Below are positions 49,927 to 57,984 of a stretch of 64,000 nucleotides of DNA, in pieces (the stretch's first letter is position 1; every line of letters begins with the position of its first letter). Origin of the DNA: Anaerolineales bacterium (GTDB lineage Bacteria > Chloroflexota > Anaerolineae > Anaerolineales > Villigracilaceae); contig JAEURJ010000008.1 in the NCBI GenBank assembly GCA_016789305.1, forward strand, positions 1 to 64,000, given 5' to 3'. The notes beneath the pieces were generated by a model that saw only the letters and a program-made list of their open reading frames with translations, was not told where the DNA came from and ran no database searches. Position numbers and translations under genes: made by a program.

Positions 49927-50038
49927 AGGATTAATAAAAATTATACTTCACCTGCCTTGAAACAAAAAAGGGATCTGTGTTGTTTTGCATGTAGAATATC
50001 CTTCAAAAAATGTCAAAGAAAGATTGGTACGGGATGAT

Positions 50039-50740
50039 ATGTTTATGAACAAGGATTTTGTTGAAGGGGCACGAAGGTCATTGCCCATTCTGATCGGGGT
50101 GATTCCGTTTGCCATGATCTCTGGTGTGGCGGCTGTCAGTGTGGGTCTGACTCTTTTTGAAACCATGGGGATGTCTGTTCTTGTCTTTGCTGGCGCGTCC
50201 CAATTGGCGGTATTTCAGTTGATGGGTACCGGCAGCCCGTGGATCATCATGGTTTTGACGGCCTGGGTGGTTAATGTGCGCTTTATGATGTATAGCGCCA
50301 CGCTTGCGCCCTATTTGCAAAAGCTCTCAACCTGGCAAAAAGCAGTCCTTGCTTACATGCTTTCCGACCAAGCATTTGGCGTGAGCTTGAGTCATTTTGT
50401 GATGACGAAGCAGGAGGTCGATCATCGCTGGTTTTATTTTGGTTCGGCTTTGCTCATCTGGGTGGCATGGCAGATCAGCGCCATTGTTGGTGCGTTGCTT
50501 GGCTCGCTGATCCCAGCCAGTTGGGGGTTTGACTTTGCCTTTCCACTTAGCTTTATGGCACTGATGTTTGCTTCGTTGCGTGACCGTCCAACCGTGGCGG
50601 CAGCGCTGACTGGCGGGACCATTGCCGTACTTGCGAAAGGACTTCCGTATAACAGTGGATTGGTCCTTGCCACTTTTCTTGGAATAGCGACGGGATACCT
50701 GGTTGAAAGTCTAAAATCTCCTCAAGGTACCCAACAATGA
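50039..50740 (+). CDS. azlC: AzlC-family branched-chain amino acid exporter, large subunit
   Basis: A 233-residue membrane protein with about five to six helices. The N-terminal segment EGARRSLPILIGVIPFAMIS and later AGASQLAVFQLMGTGSPW are characteristic of AzlC/YgaZ. With AzlD it forms a small exporter of branched-chain amino acids. The start could be ATG 50039 or 50045; both have only a weak GGGA upstream. The next gene overlaps by four bases. Confidence 0.9.
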   Translation: MFMNKDFVEGARRSLPILIGVIPFAMISGVAAVSVGLTLFETMGMSVLVFAGASQLAVFQLMGTGSPWIIMVLTAWVVNVRFMMYSATLAPYLQKLSTWQKAVLAYMLSDQAFGVSLSHFVMTKQEVDHRWFYFGSALLIWVAWQISAIVGALLGSLIPASWGFDFAFPLSFMALMFASLRDRPTVAAALTGGTIAVLAKGLPYNSGLVLATFLGIATGYLVESLKSPQGTQQ

Positions 50741-51069
50741 GCACACTTTCCATCTGGCTTCTTTTCATTGCAATAGGGTTGGGGACATTCTTGTTGCGCT
50801 TCCTGTTTATTTATTTGTTCGGGAAAATTGAAATGCCCGATTGGCTGCGCCGTGCGCTTCGCTTCGTCCCTGCGGCTGCTCTGGCGGCATTAGTATTCCC
50901 AGCGCTGACTCATCCCGCTGGACACCTCGATTTGTCTGTAAATAATTTTCGTTTACTGGCTGGGCTGAGTGGAGCTATCGTAGCCTGGAAAACACGGAAT
51001 GTTCTGCTGACCATACTCATTGGCATGTTGATTTTATGGAGCTTGGAAGCAGCCTTCGCCATGCCGTGA
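50737..51069 (+). CDS. azlD: AzlD-family exporter subunit
   Basis: A 110-residue membrane protein with four helices, including the AzlD/YgaH pattern GLGTFLLRFLFIYLFGKIEM followed by RALRFVPAAALAALVFP. It overlaps azlC by four bases (ATGA), typical of the pair. A strong bidirectional terminator follows. Confidence 0.9.
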   Translation: MSTLSIWLLFIAIGLGTFLLRFLFIYLFGKIEMPDWLRRALRFVPAAALAALVFPALTHPAGHLDLSVNNFRLLAGLSGAIVAWKTRNVLLTILIGMLILWSLEAAFAMP

Positions 51070-51082
51070 TCGTATTTATTTG

Positions 51083-51126
51083 AATCAAAAAAGACTTCCA
51101 GTTTTTACTGGAAGTCTTTTTTGATT
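51083..51126. terminator. Bidirectional terminator between azlD and etfA
   Basis: A perfect 19-bp stem (51083-51101 with 51108-51126), core GACTTCCAG/CTGGAAGTC, six-base loop TTTTTA, flanked by A and T runs that work in both directions. Confidence 0.95.
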
Positions 51127-51131
51127 TCTTA

Positions 51132-52145
51132 TTATTTGCCTAATTTCTTCTTCATCGCTTCCGTTAATGCGGGGACAATCTGGAACAGATCCCCAACCAC
51201 TCCATATCTGGCAACCTTGAAGATCGGTGCATCAGCATCCTTGTTGATCGCAACAATGACTTTTGAGTTTCTCATGCCTACCAAATGCTGAATTGCGCCG
51301 GAGACTCCACATGCGATGTATAAATCTGGCGAAACAACTTTTCCTGTTTGACCTACTTGATGGGAATATGAGATATAGCCGCCATCTACAGCGGCGCGGG
51401 AAGCGCCTACGGCACCGCCCAATGTTTTCGCGAGATCTGTCACCAGTGCGAAGCCTTGCTGTGCGCGCCAGATTTCTGCCTGCTTTTCGTCCATGCCTGC
51501 TGGCGGGGTGAGGGACGGGTTGTTCGAAACACCACGCCCGCCGGAGACGATGATGCCGGCATCACCCAGGTTGACGGCGCTTTCAGAAGCAGAGTAGCCT
51601 TTCACTTCGGAGAGTGCATCGGTCTTGGCTGCGGCTTTGGTAACAGACCCGCTCTTGCTTGCGTCGCGATTTGGTTTGGGGAAAGCACGCCCGCGGATGG
51701 TGACCATCACAGGCTTGCCAGAGCAAACAGTTTTCTCCAACAACTTGCCTTCGTAAATGGGACGAGTCGCGATAAACGAATCGCCATTCGCTTCGAGACC
51801 AGTGACATCGGTCAACACACCTGTGTTCAAATCCACAGCAGACATGGCAGCCAGCTCACGGGTTCGAGCGGTTGTCGGAAACAGAATCAGGTTCGGGTTA
51901 TGTGAAGAAGCGAGTGCGCTTAAAGTCGAAGCATATGTCTCGGCGCGATAATCCAAAAGAGCAGAATCATCCGCATGTAAAACTTCATCTGCGCCAAATT
52001 CAAATGCAGCTTTGGCAACATCATTTGCATCCGAACCAAGCACAATTGCAGTGACTGTGCCGAAAGTTTTTGCAAGGCCAAGCGCCTCCCACGAAGCAGG
52101 CTGAACTTCACCTTTGAAGTGATCGATATAAACAAAAATTTTCAT
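51132..52145 (-). CDS. etfA: Electron transfer flavoprotein, alpha subunit
   Basis: A 337-residue protein. The C-terminal FAD domain has SGGRGVSNN, KTLGGAVGASRAAVDGGYIS and QVGQTGKVVSPDLYIACGVS, all conserved in EtfA. EtfAB takes electrons from acyl-CoA dehydrogenases and similar enzymes and passes them to the quinone pool. Its start overlaps the end of etfB by four bases. No ETF-quinone oxidoreductase gene is in the window. Confidence 0.94.
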   Translation of the reverse strand: MKIFVYIDHFKGEVQPASWEALGLAKTFGTVTAIVLGSDANDVAKAAFEFGADEVLHADDSALLDYRAETYASTLSALASSHNPNLILFPTTARTRELAAMSAVDLNTGVLTDVTGLEANGDSFIATRPIYEGKLLEKTVCSGKPVMVTIRGRAFPKPNRDASKSGSVTKAAAKTDALSEVKGYSASESAVNLGDAGIIVSGGRGVSNNPSLTPPAGMDEKQAEIWRAQQGFALVTDLAKTLGGAVGASRAAVDGGYISYSHQVGQTGKVVSPDLYIACGVSGAIQHLVGMRNSKVIVAINKDADAPIFKVARYGVVGDLFQIVPALTEAMKKKLGK

Positions 52146-52912
52146 AGCACTTTCTCCGCGAGAATTTTGTCGGCGAGTTTTTCCGCGATTTCGGCGGGGG
52201 TTTCGCCTGCGATGATCTCAACACTGGTTTCGCGCACGGGCGGGCTCATCAACTCGGCGCGGGTCACGATGGCGGCGGGCGCGCTTGCGCCGATGTCGCT
52301 CAAAGACCAAACAGGGATGGTTGCCTTCGACGCTTTGCGAATGCCCATGAACGACGGGTAACGCGGCTCGCCAATGCTTTGCACGACGCTCAACACGGCG
52401 GGCAATTTTGCGCTGACAGTTTGCCTGCCCTCTTCGATGACTCGTTCAACAGTGACGCTTCCTGCTTCGACTTTGATCAGGCCAGCCAACCCAAGCATCG
52501 GCCACCCGAGGACACGGGCAGTTTGAGCAGGGGTGAGGCCAGCGCCATTATCAAGAGTTTGGCGTCCAAAGATGACCATTTCACCTTCGACCTTTTTGAT
52601 GGCCGCAGCAAGGACACGCGCCGCGCCGACTGTGTCGAGATCGTTGAGCGCCGGGTCTGAAACGAGGATGGCTTCATCCGCACCCATGGCAAGCGCGTGC
52701 TTCAATGCTTCCTTCGCAGACTCAGGTCCTACACAAATGACGGTGACCGTGCTTCCGTCATTGGCTTCCTTCTGCTGAAGCGCGCCTTCGACCGCGTACT
52801 CGTCGAACGGATTGATCACCAGCGGCGCATCTCCCCAGGATACCTGCCCGCCTTCAGCTTTAACTTTCGCCTCTGAGTCGGGGACTTGCTTGATACATGC
52901 GATGATTTTCAA
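52142..52912 (-). CDS. etfB: Electron transfer flavoprotein, beta subunit
   Basis: A 256-residue EtfB with MKIIACIKQVPDSEAKVKAE, INPFDEYAVE, and the AMP/FAD-site segment FGRQTLDNGAGLTPAQTARV. It forms a heterodimer with EtfA. AAGGAG precedes the ATG (caaggagaaataactt on the minus strand). It may be co-transcribed with the three small genes upstream. Confidence 0.94.
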   Translation of the reverse strand: MKIIACIKQVPDSEAKVKAEGGQVSWGDAPLVINPFDEYAVEGALQQKEANDGSTVTVICVGPESAKEALKHALAMGADEAILVSDPALNDLDTVGAARVLAAAIKKVEGEMVIFGRQTLDNGAGLTPAQTARVLGWPMLGLAGLIKVEAGSVTVERVIEEGRQTVSAKLPAVLSVVQSIGEPRYPSFMGIRKASKATIPVWSLSDIGASAPAAIVTRAELMSPPVRETSVEIIAGETPAEIAEKLADKILAEKVL

Positions 52913-52994
52913 GTTATTTCTCCTTGATATAAATTCTTTTTTACCACAGGGAACGCCAAAGTTTTCCTTTGCGCAACTAGGTGTTCTTTCGTGG

Positions 52995-53270
52995 TTATTT
53001 TGTAAAATATGCCATCAACACAAAAATATCCGCGCCAATCACAGCCACAAATCCGATGACACTGAAAACCTTCTGCTCCAACTCCCAGCGTTTGCGATTT
53101 TCCAGATGCCGCAAAAAGAAAGCCTTGAAGGGCACCGGTGTGCGGGTCAGGCTGTTGTAAACATCCTGATAATATGTTTCCGTTTTGAACCAAAGTTTAT
53201 AGGTGTTCGAAAGGAACAGCAGACTGAAAAGAAGAAAAATGAGGACAAAACTCAGAGAAACTTGGGTCAT
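52995..53270 (-). CDS. Small two-helix membrane protein, unknown
   Basis: A 91-residue protein with membrane helices at about 4-24 and 69-88 and a basic amphipathic middle (KAFFLRHLENRKRWELEQKV). I do not recognise it. It lies four bases after the previous gene of a three-gene set and 82 bases before etfB, so it is probably co-transcribed with etfBA. Confidence 0.6.
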   Translation of the reverse strand: MTQVSLSFVLIFLLFSLLFLSNTYKLWFKTETYYQDVYNSLTRTPVPFKAFFLRHLENRKRWELEQKVFSVIGFVAVIGADIFVLMAYFTK

Positions 53271-53274
53271 GTTT

Positions 53275-53559
53275 TTACTTTACGAAAAAAGTCTTTGTTA
53301 TAAACAGAAGATAGATCAACCCACCGGATGCTGCGACCAGGTTGGCTATGCCGCTGAATTTTGGGTCAAGTCCGCGCAACAGGAAATTGACCGCAAGTAG
53401 ATACCAGGTCAGTGCGTGAGTCCAGCGTAAAACGAGGAAGCGGAATCCTGTCAAATCAGCGATACGATCTTTCGGCCAGACGAAGGTGTAGATCACGGCT
53501 ACGACGAGTGCAATCCCAGCCCAGACGAACCAGGGCAAGTTGAGAAATCCCTTGATCAT
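53275..53559 (-). CDS. Small three-helix membrane protein, unknown
   Basis: A 94-residue protein with hydrophobic segments at about 8-28, 41-60 and 70-90. It starts MIKGFLNLPWFVWAGIALVV. No family is recognised. It is five bases downstream of the 95-residue gene and four bases upstream of the next, a tight arrangement suggesting one complex. Confidence 0.6.
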   Translation of the reverse strand: MIKGFLNLPWFVWAGIALVVAVIYTFVWPKDRIADLTGFRFLVLRWTHALTWYLLAVNFLLRGLDPKFSGIANLVAASGGLIYLLFITKTFFVK

Positions 53560-53564
53560 GATCG

Positions 53565-53852
53565 TTATTTAAAACTTGTGCTGCTGATAATTTTGCCCGT
53601 ATCCATGTTGATTTCGCATAATTGCCCGCTAATCGTGAAAGTGGATAGAGTCATATCGTCATTTAACTTAACCTTTGAAAATAAGGTCTTGGGCTCGGGT
53701 TTTTCAGCCTTCCAGATGATGAGCCCATTTGGGCCAATGAGATAAAGATTGGAGTCGCTGAATGGAAAACCGCTATGGCTTTCCATGATCACGGTGCCAT
53801 TCTTGATCTGAATGGTCTTTTCCACCGTAGTGTGTAGAGGTTTAATGTCCAT
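53565..53852 (-). CDS. Small soluble beta-rich protein, unknown
   Basis: A 95-residue protein without membrane helices. Short strands such as IKNGTVIMESHSGFPFSDSN, LYLIGPNGLIIWKAE and STFTISGQLCEINMDTG look like one or two blades of a beta propeller. AAAGGA lies upstream of the ATG. It is the first gene of the small-gene set before etfBA. No function can be given. Confidence 0.6.
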   Translation of the reverse strand: MDIKPLHTTVEKTIQIKNGTVIMESHSGFPFSDSNLYLIGPNGLIIWKAEKPEPKTLFSKVKLNDDMTLSTFTISGQLCEINMDTGKIISSTSFK

Positions 53853-53960
53853 TTTTTATCCTTGTCCAAAAGCGGGTTTTTCGCGGTGAATTGGCTTATT
53901 TTACACAAACGAACCAATTTTCAGTGAAATTTTTCTCTAATTATACCCGTAGGATTAAAT

Positions 53961-53997
53961 AAAAAAGCCTGACGCGTTGTTCATTTTGCGTCAGGCT
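53961..53997 (-). terminator. Terminator of the 38-codon gene
   Basis: AGCCTGACGC (53966-53975) and GCGTCAGGCT (53988-53997) form a perfect 10-bp stem with a 12-base loop. Read on the minus strand it is followed by TTTTTTATTT, a clear intrinsic terminator 19 bases after the small gene at 54016. Confidence 0.9.
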
Positions 53998-54015
53998 AGG
54001 GAAGTGGGGTGTCTC

Positions 54016-54132
54016 TCATTTCTCCTGAACTCCCATGTTGCTGAGTTCTTCCGAGTTGTATGAGGATACAAAAACGTCCGAACCAGCAAGGGCGAACAAT
54101 AGGAATGAGATGACTGCGGCTACTGCGAACAT
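54016..54132 (-). CDS. 38-residue single-helix peptide
   Basis: The frame MFAVAAVISFLLFALAGSDV then FVSSYNSEELSNMGVQEK has a strong ribosome-binding site (AAAGGAG, six bases before the ATG) and its own terminator, so it is very likely a real small gene. It has one hydrophobic helix (about 2-17) and a polar C-terminus. It may be a membrane-associated small protein or a secreted peptide. A possible -10 (TATAGT) lies about 30 bases upstream. Confidence 0.7.
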   Translation of the reverse strand: MFAVAAVISFLLFALAGSDVFVSSYNSEELSNMGVQEK

Positions 54133-54339
54133 GGCAACTCCTTTCTTGATGAATACTATAACCACTTCGAAGGCAAAAAGATATATCCCCTAACAGTACT
54201 GTAATGACCAGGCAAAACAATTTTGAAAGGGATGTAAGTGTAACGATGTTGGGATTCGATTTGTTCCCAGCATAGATTTTCCCTGTGGAATTCAATATAC
54301 GGTTGGATACTGGAAAAGGGTCAGGGGGGCTGCTTCTCG

Positions 54340-54376
<37 letters not shown>

Positions 54377-54390
54377 CAGCAAAAAGACAT

Positions 54391-54474
<84 letters not shown>

Positions 54475-54478
54475 CAGA

Positions 54479-54508
54479 AGACCCGCAAAATAAGAGCGGG
54501 TCTTTTTC
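54479..54508 (+). terminator. Terminator after tRNA-Leu
   Basis: AGACCCGC (54479-54486) pairs with GCGGGTCT (54496-54503), a 9-base loop between, followed by TTTTTC. It isolates the tRNA from the MFS gene. Confidence 0.9.
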
Positions 54509-54540
54509 TTTACCTTGACAACTTGGCGACAAATCATTTT

Positions 54541-55707
54541 ATGAAACGTTCTCTCCCTTTTATTTTCATCACGGTCTTTGTCGACATGCTCGGCTATAGC
54601 ATGATTCTGCCTCTTTTGCCCTTCTTTGTTCAGGCCCAGGGAGGGGATGCTGTATTGGCAGGCGGATTGCAGTCGTTATACGCCTGCTTGCAGTTGTTCA
54701 GTGGGCCGGTTTTAGGCTCGTTTTCAGATCGCTATGGCCGTAAACCTATCCTGGTTATCTGCCTGTTTGGGACGGCAATCGCGTACACGATATTTGGTCT
54801 CGCCAATTCCATCCTTATTTTGCTTCTCGCAGTTTTGCTCGATGGCCTGACTGGGAACAATCTCACAACTTCCTTTACTTACGTTGCTGATATCACTACT
54901 CCTGACGAACGCTCGCGCGGCATGGGTATCGTCAGCGCTGCTTTTGGCCTTGGCTTGATGGCCGGTCCTGCGCTTGGCGGTTTCTTCAGCGTTTATGGAT
55001 TGTCCGTTCCTGCTTTTGTTGCTGCAGGGATTGCTTTTGTCAACACGATTTACGGTATTTTTATTCTTCCCGAATCCCTGCCTCCGGAGAAACGAAGCCA
55101 GCATAAACCCACCTTGAATTTCATTGGGCAATTACAGATGATTTTCAACATCCCTTATATCCGAAACCTTTTGTTGGGAATCTTTTTTCTCAACTTTGCT
55201 TTTGCGGGTTTGCAAACAAACTTTCCACTTTTTAGTAACGAACGCTTTCATTGGGATGCCCGTCAAAACGGCTTCCTCTTTGCCTTTGTTGGTGTTGTCT
55301 CTGTATTTGTGCAGGGATTTTTGTTTGGCAGGCTCCAGCCCAAGGTAGGGGAGAGGCGCCTATCCTTATTCGGCCTTACGATGATGATGCTTGGCATGGT
55401 AGGCATCGCGATCGCTCCTCAGGCCTGGATGGTCTATCCCATTGTTGCTTTGGCGGCATTTGGTTCGAGTATCAGTATCCCTGCGCTATCGGGAATGCTT
55501 TCCAGTCGTGTTCCGTCGAATCAACAGGGTCGCTTGATGGGTGGGAATCAAGTGCTGTTTAGTCTCACTGCGATTCTTGGGCCTGCAGTAGCAGGTGTGG
55601 CATTTGAGAAAATTGGAATCAGCGCGCCGTATTGGATCGGTAGCGGTCTTGCATTCGTGGCTTTGTGCTTTGCCTTTCGTGATTTCCCGCCTCAGCCTGA
55701 CGTTTAG
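54541..55707 (+). CDS. MFS exporter (TetA/DHA1-like)
   Basis: A 388-residue protein with twelve predicted helices. The loop 2-3 motif GSFSDRYGRKP and motif C (GLMAGPALGG) place it in the DHA1 drug:H+ antiporter group close to TetA. The ATG at 54541 is used because the family starts there (KRSLPFIFITVFVDMLGYSM); the frame continues upstream through the tRNA, which is not coding. The substrate is unknown. Its stop overlaps that of the convergent glycosyltransferase gene. Confidence 0.88.
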   Translation: MKRSLPFIFITVFVDMLGYSMILPLLPFFVQAQGGDAVLAGGLQSLYACLQLFSGPVLGSFSDRYGRKPILVICLFGTAIAYTIFGLANSILILLLAVLLDGLTGNNLTTSFTYVADITTPDERSRGMGIVSAAFGLGLMAGPALGGFFSVYGLSVPAFVAAGIAFVNTIYGIFILPESLPPEKRSQHKPTLNFIGQLQMIFNIPYIRNLLLGIFFLNFAFAGLQTNFPLFSNERFHWDARQNGFLFAFVGVVSVFVQGFLFGRLQPKVGERRLSLFGLTMMMLGMVGIAIAPQAWMVYPIVALAAFGSSISIPALSGMLSSRVPSNQQGRLMGGNQVLFSLTAILGPAVAGVAFEKIGISAPYWIGSGLAFVALCFAFRDFPPQPDV

Positions 55708-56972
55708 CCTGCTATTGTTTTCAGGAGGGTCTCCAAAATCCGGGCAGCTTCAGCGATTCCGTTTTCGGTTCGCAATTCTTTCCCCAGCTTTTTCGCATTT
55801 TCTTTCATCACTTTACCTTTCATTTCATTCAATGCATTGACCAGATTCTTCCCGGTCAATTCTCTTTGCGGCACTGCCCGCGGACCAACGCCTAGCTGAT
55901 AAACTCTCTCGCCCCAAAAAAATTGATCGACAGCCAGCGGGGTGACAAACGATGGCACACCGGATTTCAACGCCTCTGCTGTTGTCCCAGCCCCGCCGTG
56001 GTGGATGATGCCTGCCATTTGCGGGAATAACCATCTGTGTGGGATTGTTTCTTTCTGAAGGAAAATATTCTTACTTTGTATAACCGCGTTAATATCCTTT
56101 GGTAATGAAATCACCGCGCGAATACCTGTTTTTTCAATTGCAGTGATCAATAATTCAAACAAGGCTTGTGGATCATGCATTCCGGGACTCCCAAACCCAA
56201 AGAAAAATGGCTTTTCGTTAACTGCAAGAAAAGATTTAAGTTCATCAGAAGGCGAATATGAACTATCTGGAGCTGACCAATAGCCAGTGATGAAATTTCT
56301 CTCACCCCAATCGTTTGGTCGCGGCAGGACTCTTTCGCTAAAGCCATAAAGAATTGCGTTCATTTTCTCAAAATAGCTACAGAAGAATGGTAAAGAGTTA
56401 AGCCCAAGAGATTCTTTTCTCCATTTATTAATGACTCCCATCCATGGCAGGTGTACGGATTGCGATATCAGCCAGTACGTGAGTTTGTTGTATCCCCGGC
56501 CGAGTTTCAATGTGGTGGGAAGTAAAGGGGATGGGAATTCGTTAGTTGAAGTGACGGGTTGTAAAAATGCACCGATGCAGGGAATCCCCAACTTTTCCGC
56601 AAGGGACGACCCCCAAATGGTTGGCAAACCAATAACCAATGCCGATGCATCCTGTGAGGCCAGCCATGCATTTTGAATCATTTCTGCATAGACCGGTTTT
56701 GCTGCCTTCAGATATTCCAATGCCGATTTTATTCCCTGCAACGGACTGTTGTTGAAGGTCAATGCTGATTGCGCACCGGGTGCAGTGAGTAAATCACTTG
56801 GGTTGCCTTTGAGGGGAACAAATGGAACAGACTGAGCTTCGACGATTTCCTGAAAGTTCAGCGGGGCGGCCACGCGCACGGAGTGGCCTTTGTCTTGCAT
56901 GGCGCGTGCTAGATAGCTGACAGGCTGTACATCCCCACGTGTGCCGCTGGTGAGGAAGACGATGGGTTTCAA
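55704..56972 (-). CDS. UGT-type glycosyltransferase (GT1)
   Basis: A 422-residue GT-B protein. The N-terminal domain has VFLTSGTRGDVQPVSYLARA, typical of sterol-glucosyltransferase-like GT1 enzymes. The C-terminal donor-binding signature HHGGAGTTAEALKSGVPSFV followed by PLAVDQFFWGERV is complete. It probably glycosylates a lipid or small hydrophobic molecule. The start is TTG at 56972, overlapping the stop of the upstream methyltransferase gene (TTGA), so the two are coupled. Confidence 0.88.
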   Translation of the reverse strand: MKPIVFLTSGTRGDVQPVSYLARAMQDKGHSVRVAAPLNFQEIVEAQSVPFVPLKGNPSDLLTAPGAQSALTFNNSPLQGIKSALEYLKAAKPVYAEMIQNAWLASQDASALVIGLPTIWGSSLAEKLGIPCIGAFLQPVTSTNEFPSPLLPTTLKLGRGYNKLTYWLISQSVHLPWMGVINKWRKESLGLNSLPFFCSYFEKMNAILYGFSERVLPRPNDWGERNFITGYWSAPDSSYSPSDELKSFLAVNEKPFFFGFGSPGMHDPQALFELLITAIEKTGIRAVISLPKDINAVIQSKNIFLQKETIPHRWLFPQMAGIIHHGGAGTTAEALKSGVPSFVTPLAVDQFFWGERVYQLGVGPRAVPQRELTGKNLVNALNEMKGKVMKENAKKLGKELRTENGIAEAARILETLLKTIAG

Positions 56973-57802
56973 TTTTTTTCAAATACCAGCCAGCGATATT
57001 CGATCCAGCCGGCTTTCAGGCATTGCTGCAATGCCATGCTTCCCAGCATGGAAGGAACAATGGGGTGATTCTGTGGAAGTTTATTTCCGAGCCATAAAAC
57101 AAATTTCGCCAAAGAGTCGGGCAGGGCACGCAGGCGCAGGTTTGGGGTGAAGAGCTTCGTCTCGCGCAGAGTCAGGCCTACGGTTAGGGCAGAGGCGATG
57201 GTTTCATCCGAAGTTTGCATGTTGGGCACGTACCAGCCATCTTTGTAGGCTTTGAGCCAACGTTGCGCATAGTCACTTTGGTTTGGCACGTAGAAATCAT
57301 CCAACAAAATCAATCGCCCGCCGGGTTTGAGTAGCCGCGAAACCTCGCTTAAATATTCCTGCGGATTTTGCGAATGGATAAAAGCTTCAATCGAATAAAC
57401 CAGGTCGAACAGCCCACTCAAGGGTACATGATGAAAATCAGCCTGCAAAAAGGCCAAGTTTGAAAAAGACAGGTGTTGCCTCGTGGACTCGGCCAAACGG
57501 GCCTGTACGGCGCTTAGCGTGACGCCTACGCCTCTTCCTCCGCCCAAGCCTGCCAGCACATGAAAAAGGGTGGCACCTACGCCGCAGCCAAGATCAGCAA
57601 TGCGAGGATTCGAGAGGCTAAGTGTCTTCGCCTCCTCCAAAACGAGGTTATTTGAGACGGCCAACGCATCTTCCAGACGGAGGATTCCCTTCGGCCAGAG
57701 TGAGCGGTGGATGGTTTGGGTTTCGGGGGAGGAACCGAAGCGCAAAAAAAGAGGGGTATTTTTGTCGTAATAAGAGCGGACATCTTCCAGGGAGGCAGGC
57801 AT
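56969..57802 (-). CDS. SAM-dependent methyltransferase
   Basis: A 277-residue class I methyltransferase. The SAM site is IADLGCGVGATLFHVLAGLG, followed by GVGVTLSAVQARLA, a block typical of cyclopropane synthase and sterol or tocopherol methyltransferase relatives. LLKPGGRLILLDDF is motif III. With the coupled glycosyltransferase it may modify a lipid, carotenoid or polyketide. The substrate is not known. The ATG at 57802 is preceded by a GGGAGG-like run. Confidence 0.85.
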   Translation of the reverse strand: MPASLEDVRSYYDKNTPLFLRFGSSPETQTIHRSLWPKGILRLEDALAVSNNLVLEEAKTLSLSNPRIADLGCGVGATLFHVLAGLGGGRGVGVTLSAVQARLAESTRQHLSFSNLAFLQADFHHVPLSGLFDLVYSIEAFIHSQNPQEYLSEVSRLLKPGGRLILLDDFYVPNQSDYAQRWLKAYKDGWYVPNMQTSDETIASALTVGLTLRETKLFTPNLRLRALPDSLAKFVLWLGNKLPQNHPIVPSMLGSMALQQCLKAGWIEYRWLVFEKN

Positions 57803-57868
57803 GGGCAGGATTATATGCGAAAAGAGAATGAATATTCAAAAAAGATGGCAGATTGAGAGGTGAGGTGG

Positions 57869-57943
57869 TATAATCTCACTATCAAATAATACTTTCTTCA
57901 TCTAATGCAGACACGAAGTTTTCCCCCGCCTTCGTGTTTTTTT
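57869..57943 (+). promoter_or_regulatory. gyrA promoter followed by terminator-like hairpin in the leader
   Basis: TATAAT at 57869-57874 has a weak -35. About 30 bases into the expected transcript ACACGAAG (57911-57918) pairs with CTTCGTGT (57930-57937), followed by TTTTTTT, a full intrinsic terminator. gyrA begins 42 bases later. The hairpin may attenuate gyrA or end a short transcript of about 65 bases. Confidence 0.55.
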
Positions 57944-57984
57944 ATGTCAATTCGGCACGATTTTCACACATTTAAGGATGCTTT

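Noticed and set aside
54515..54543. TTGACA as promoter of the MFS gene
   Set aside because: A good -35 is present, but no -10 lies at the right distance; the start codon itself occupies that position.
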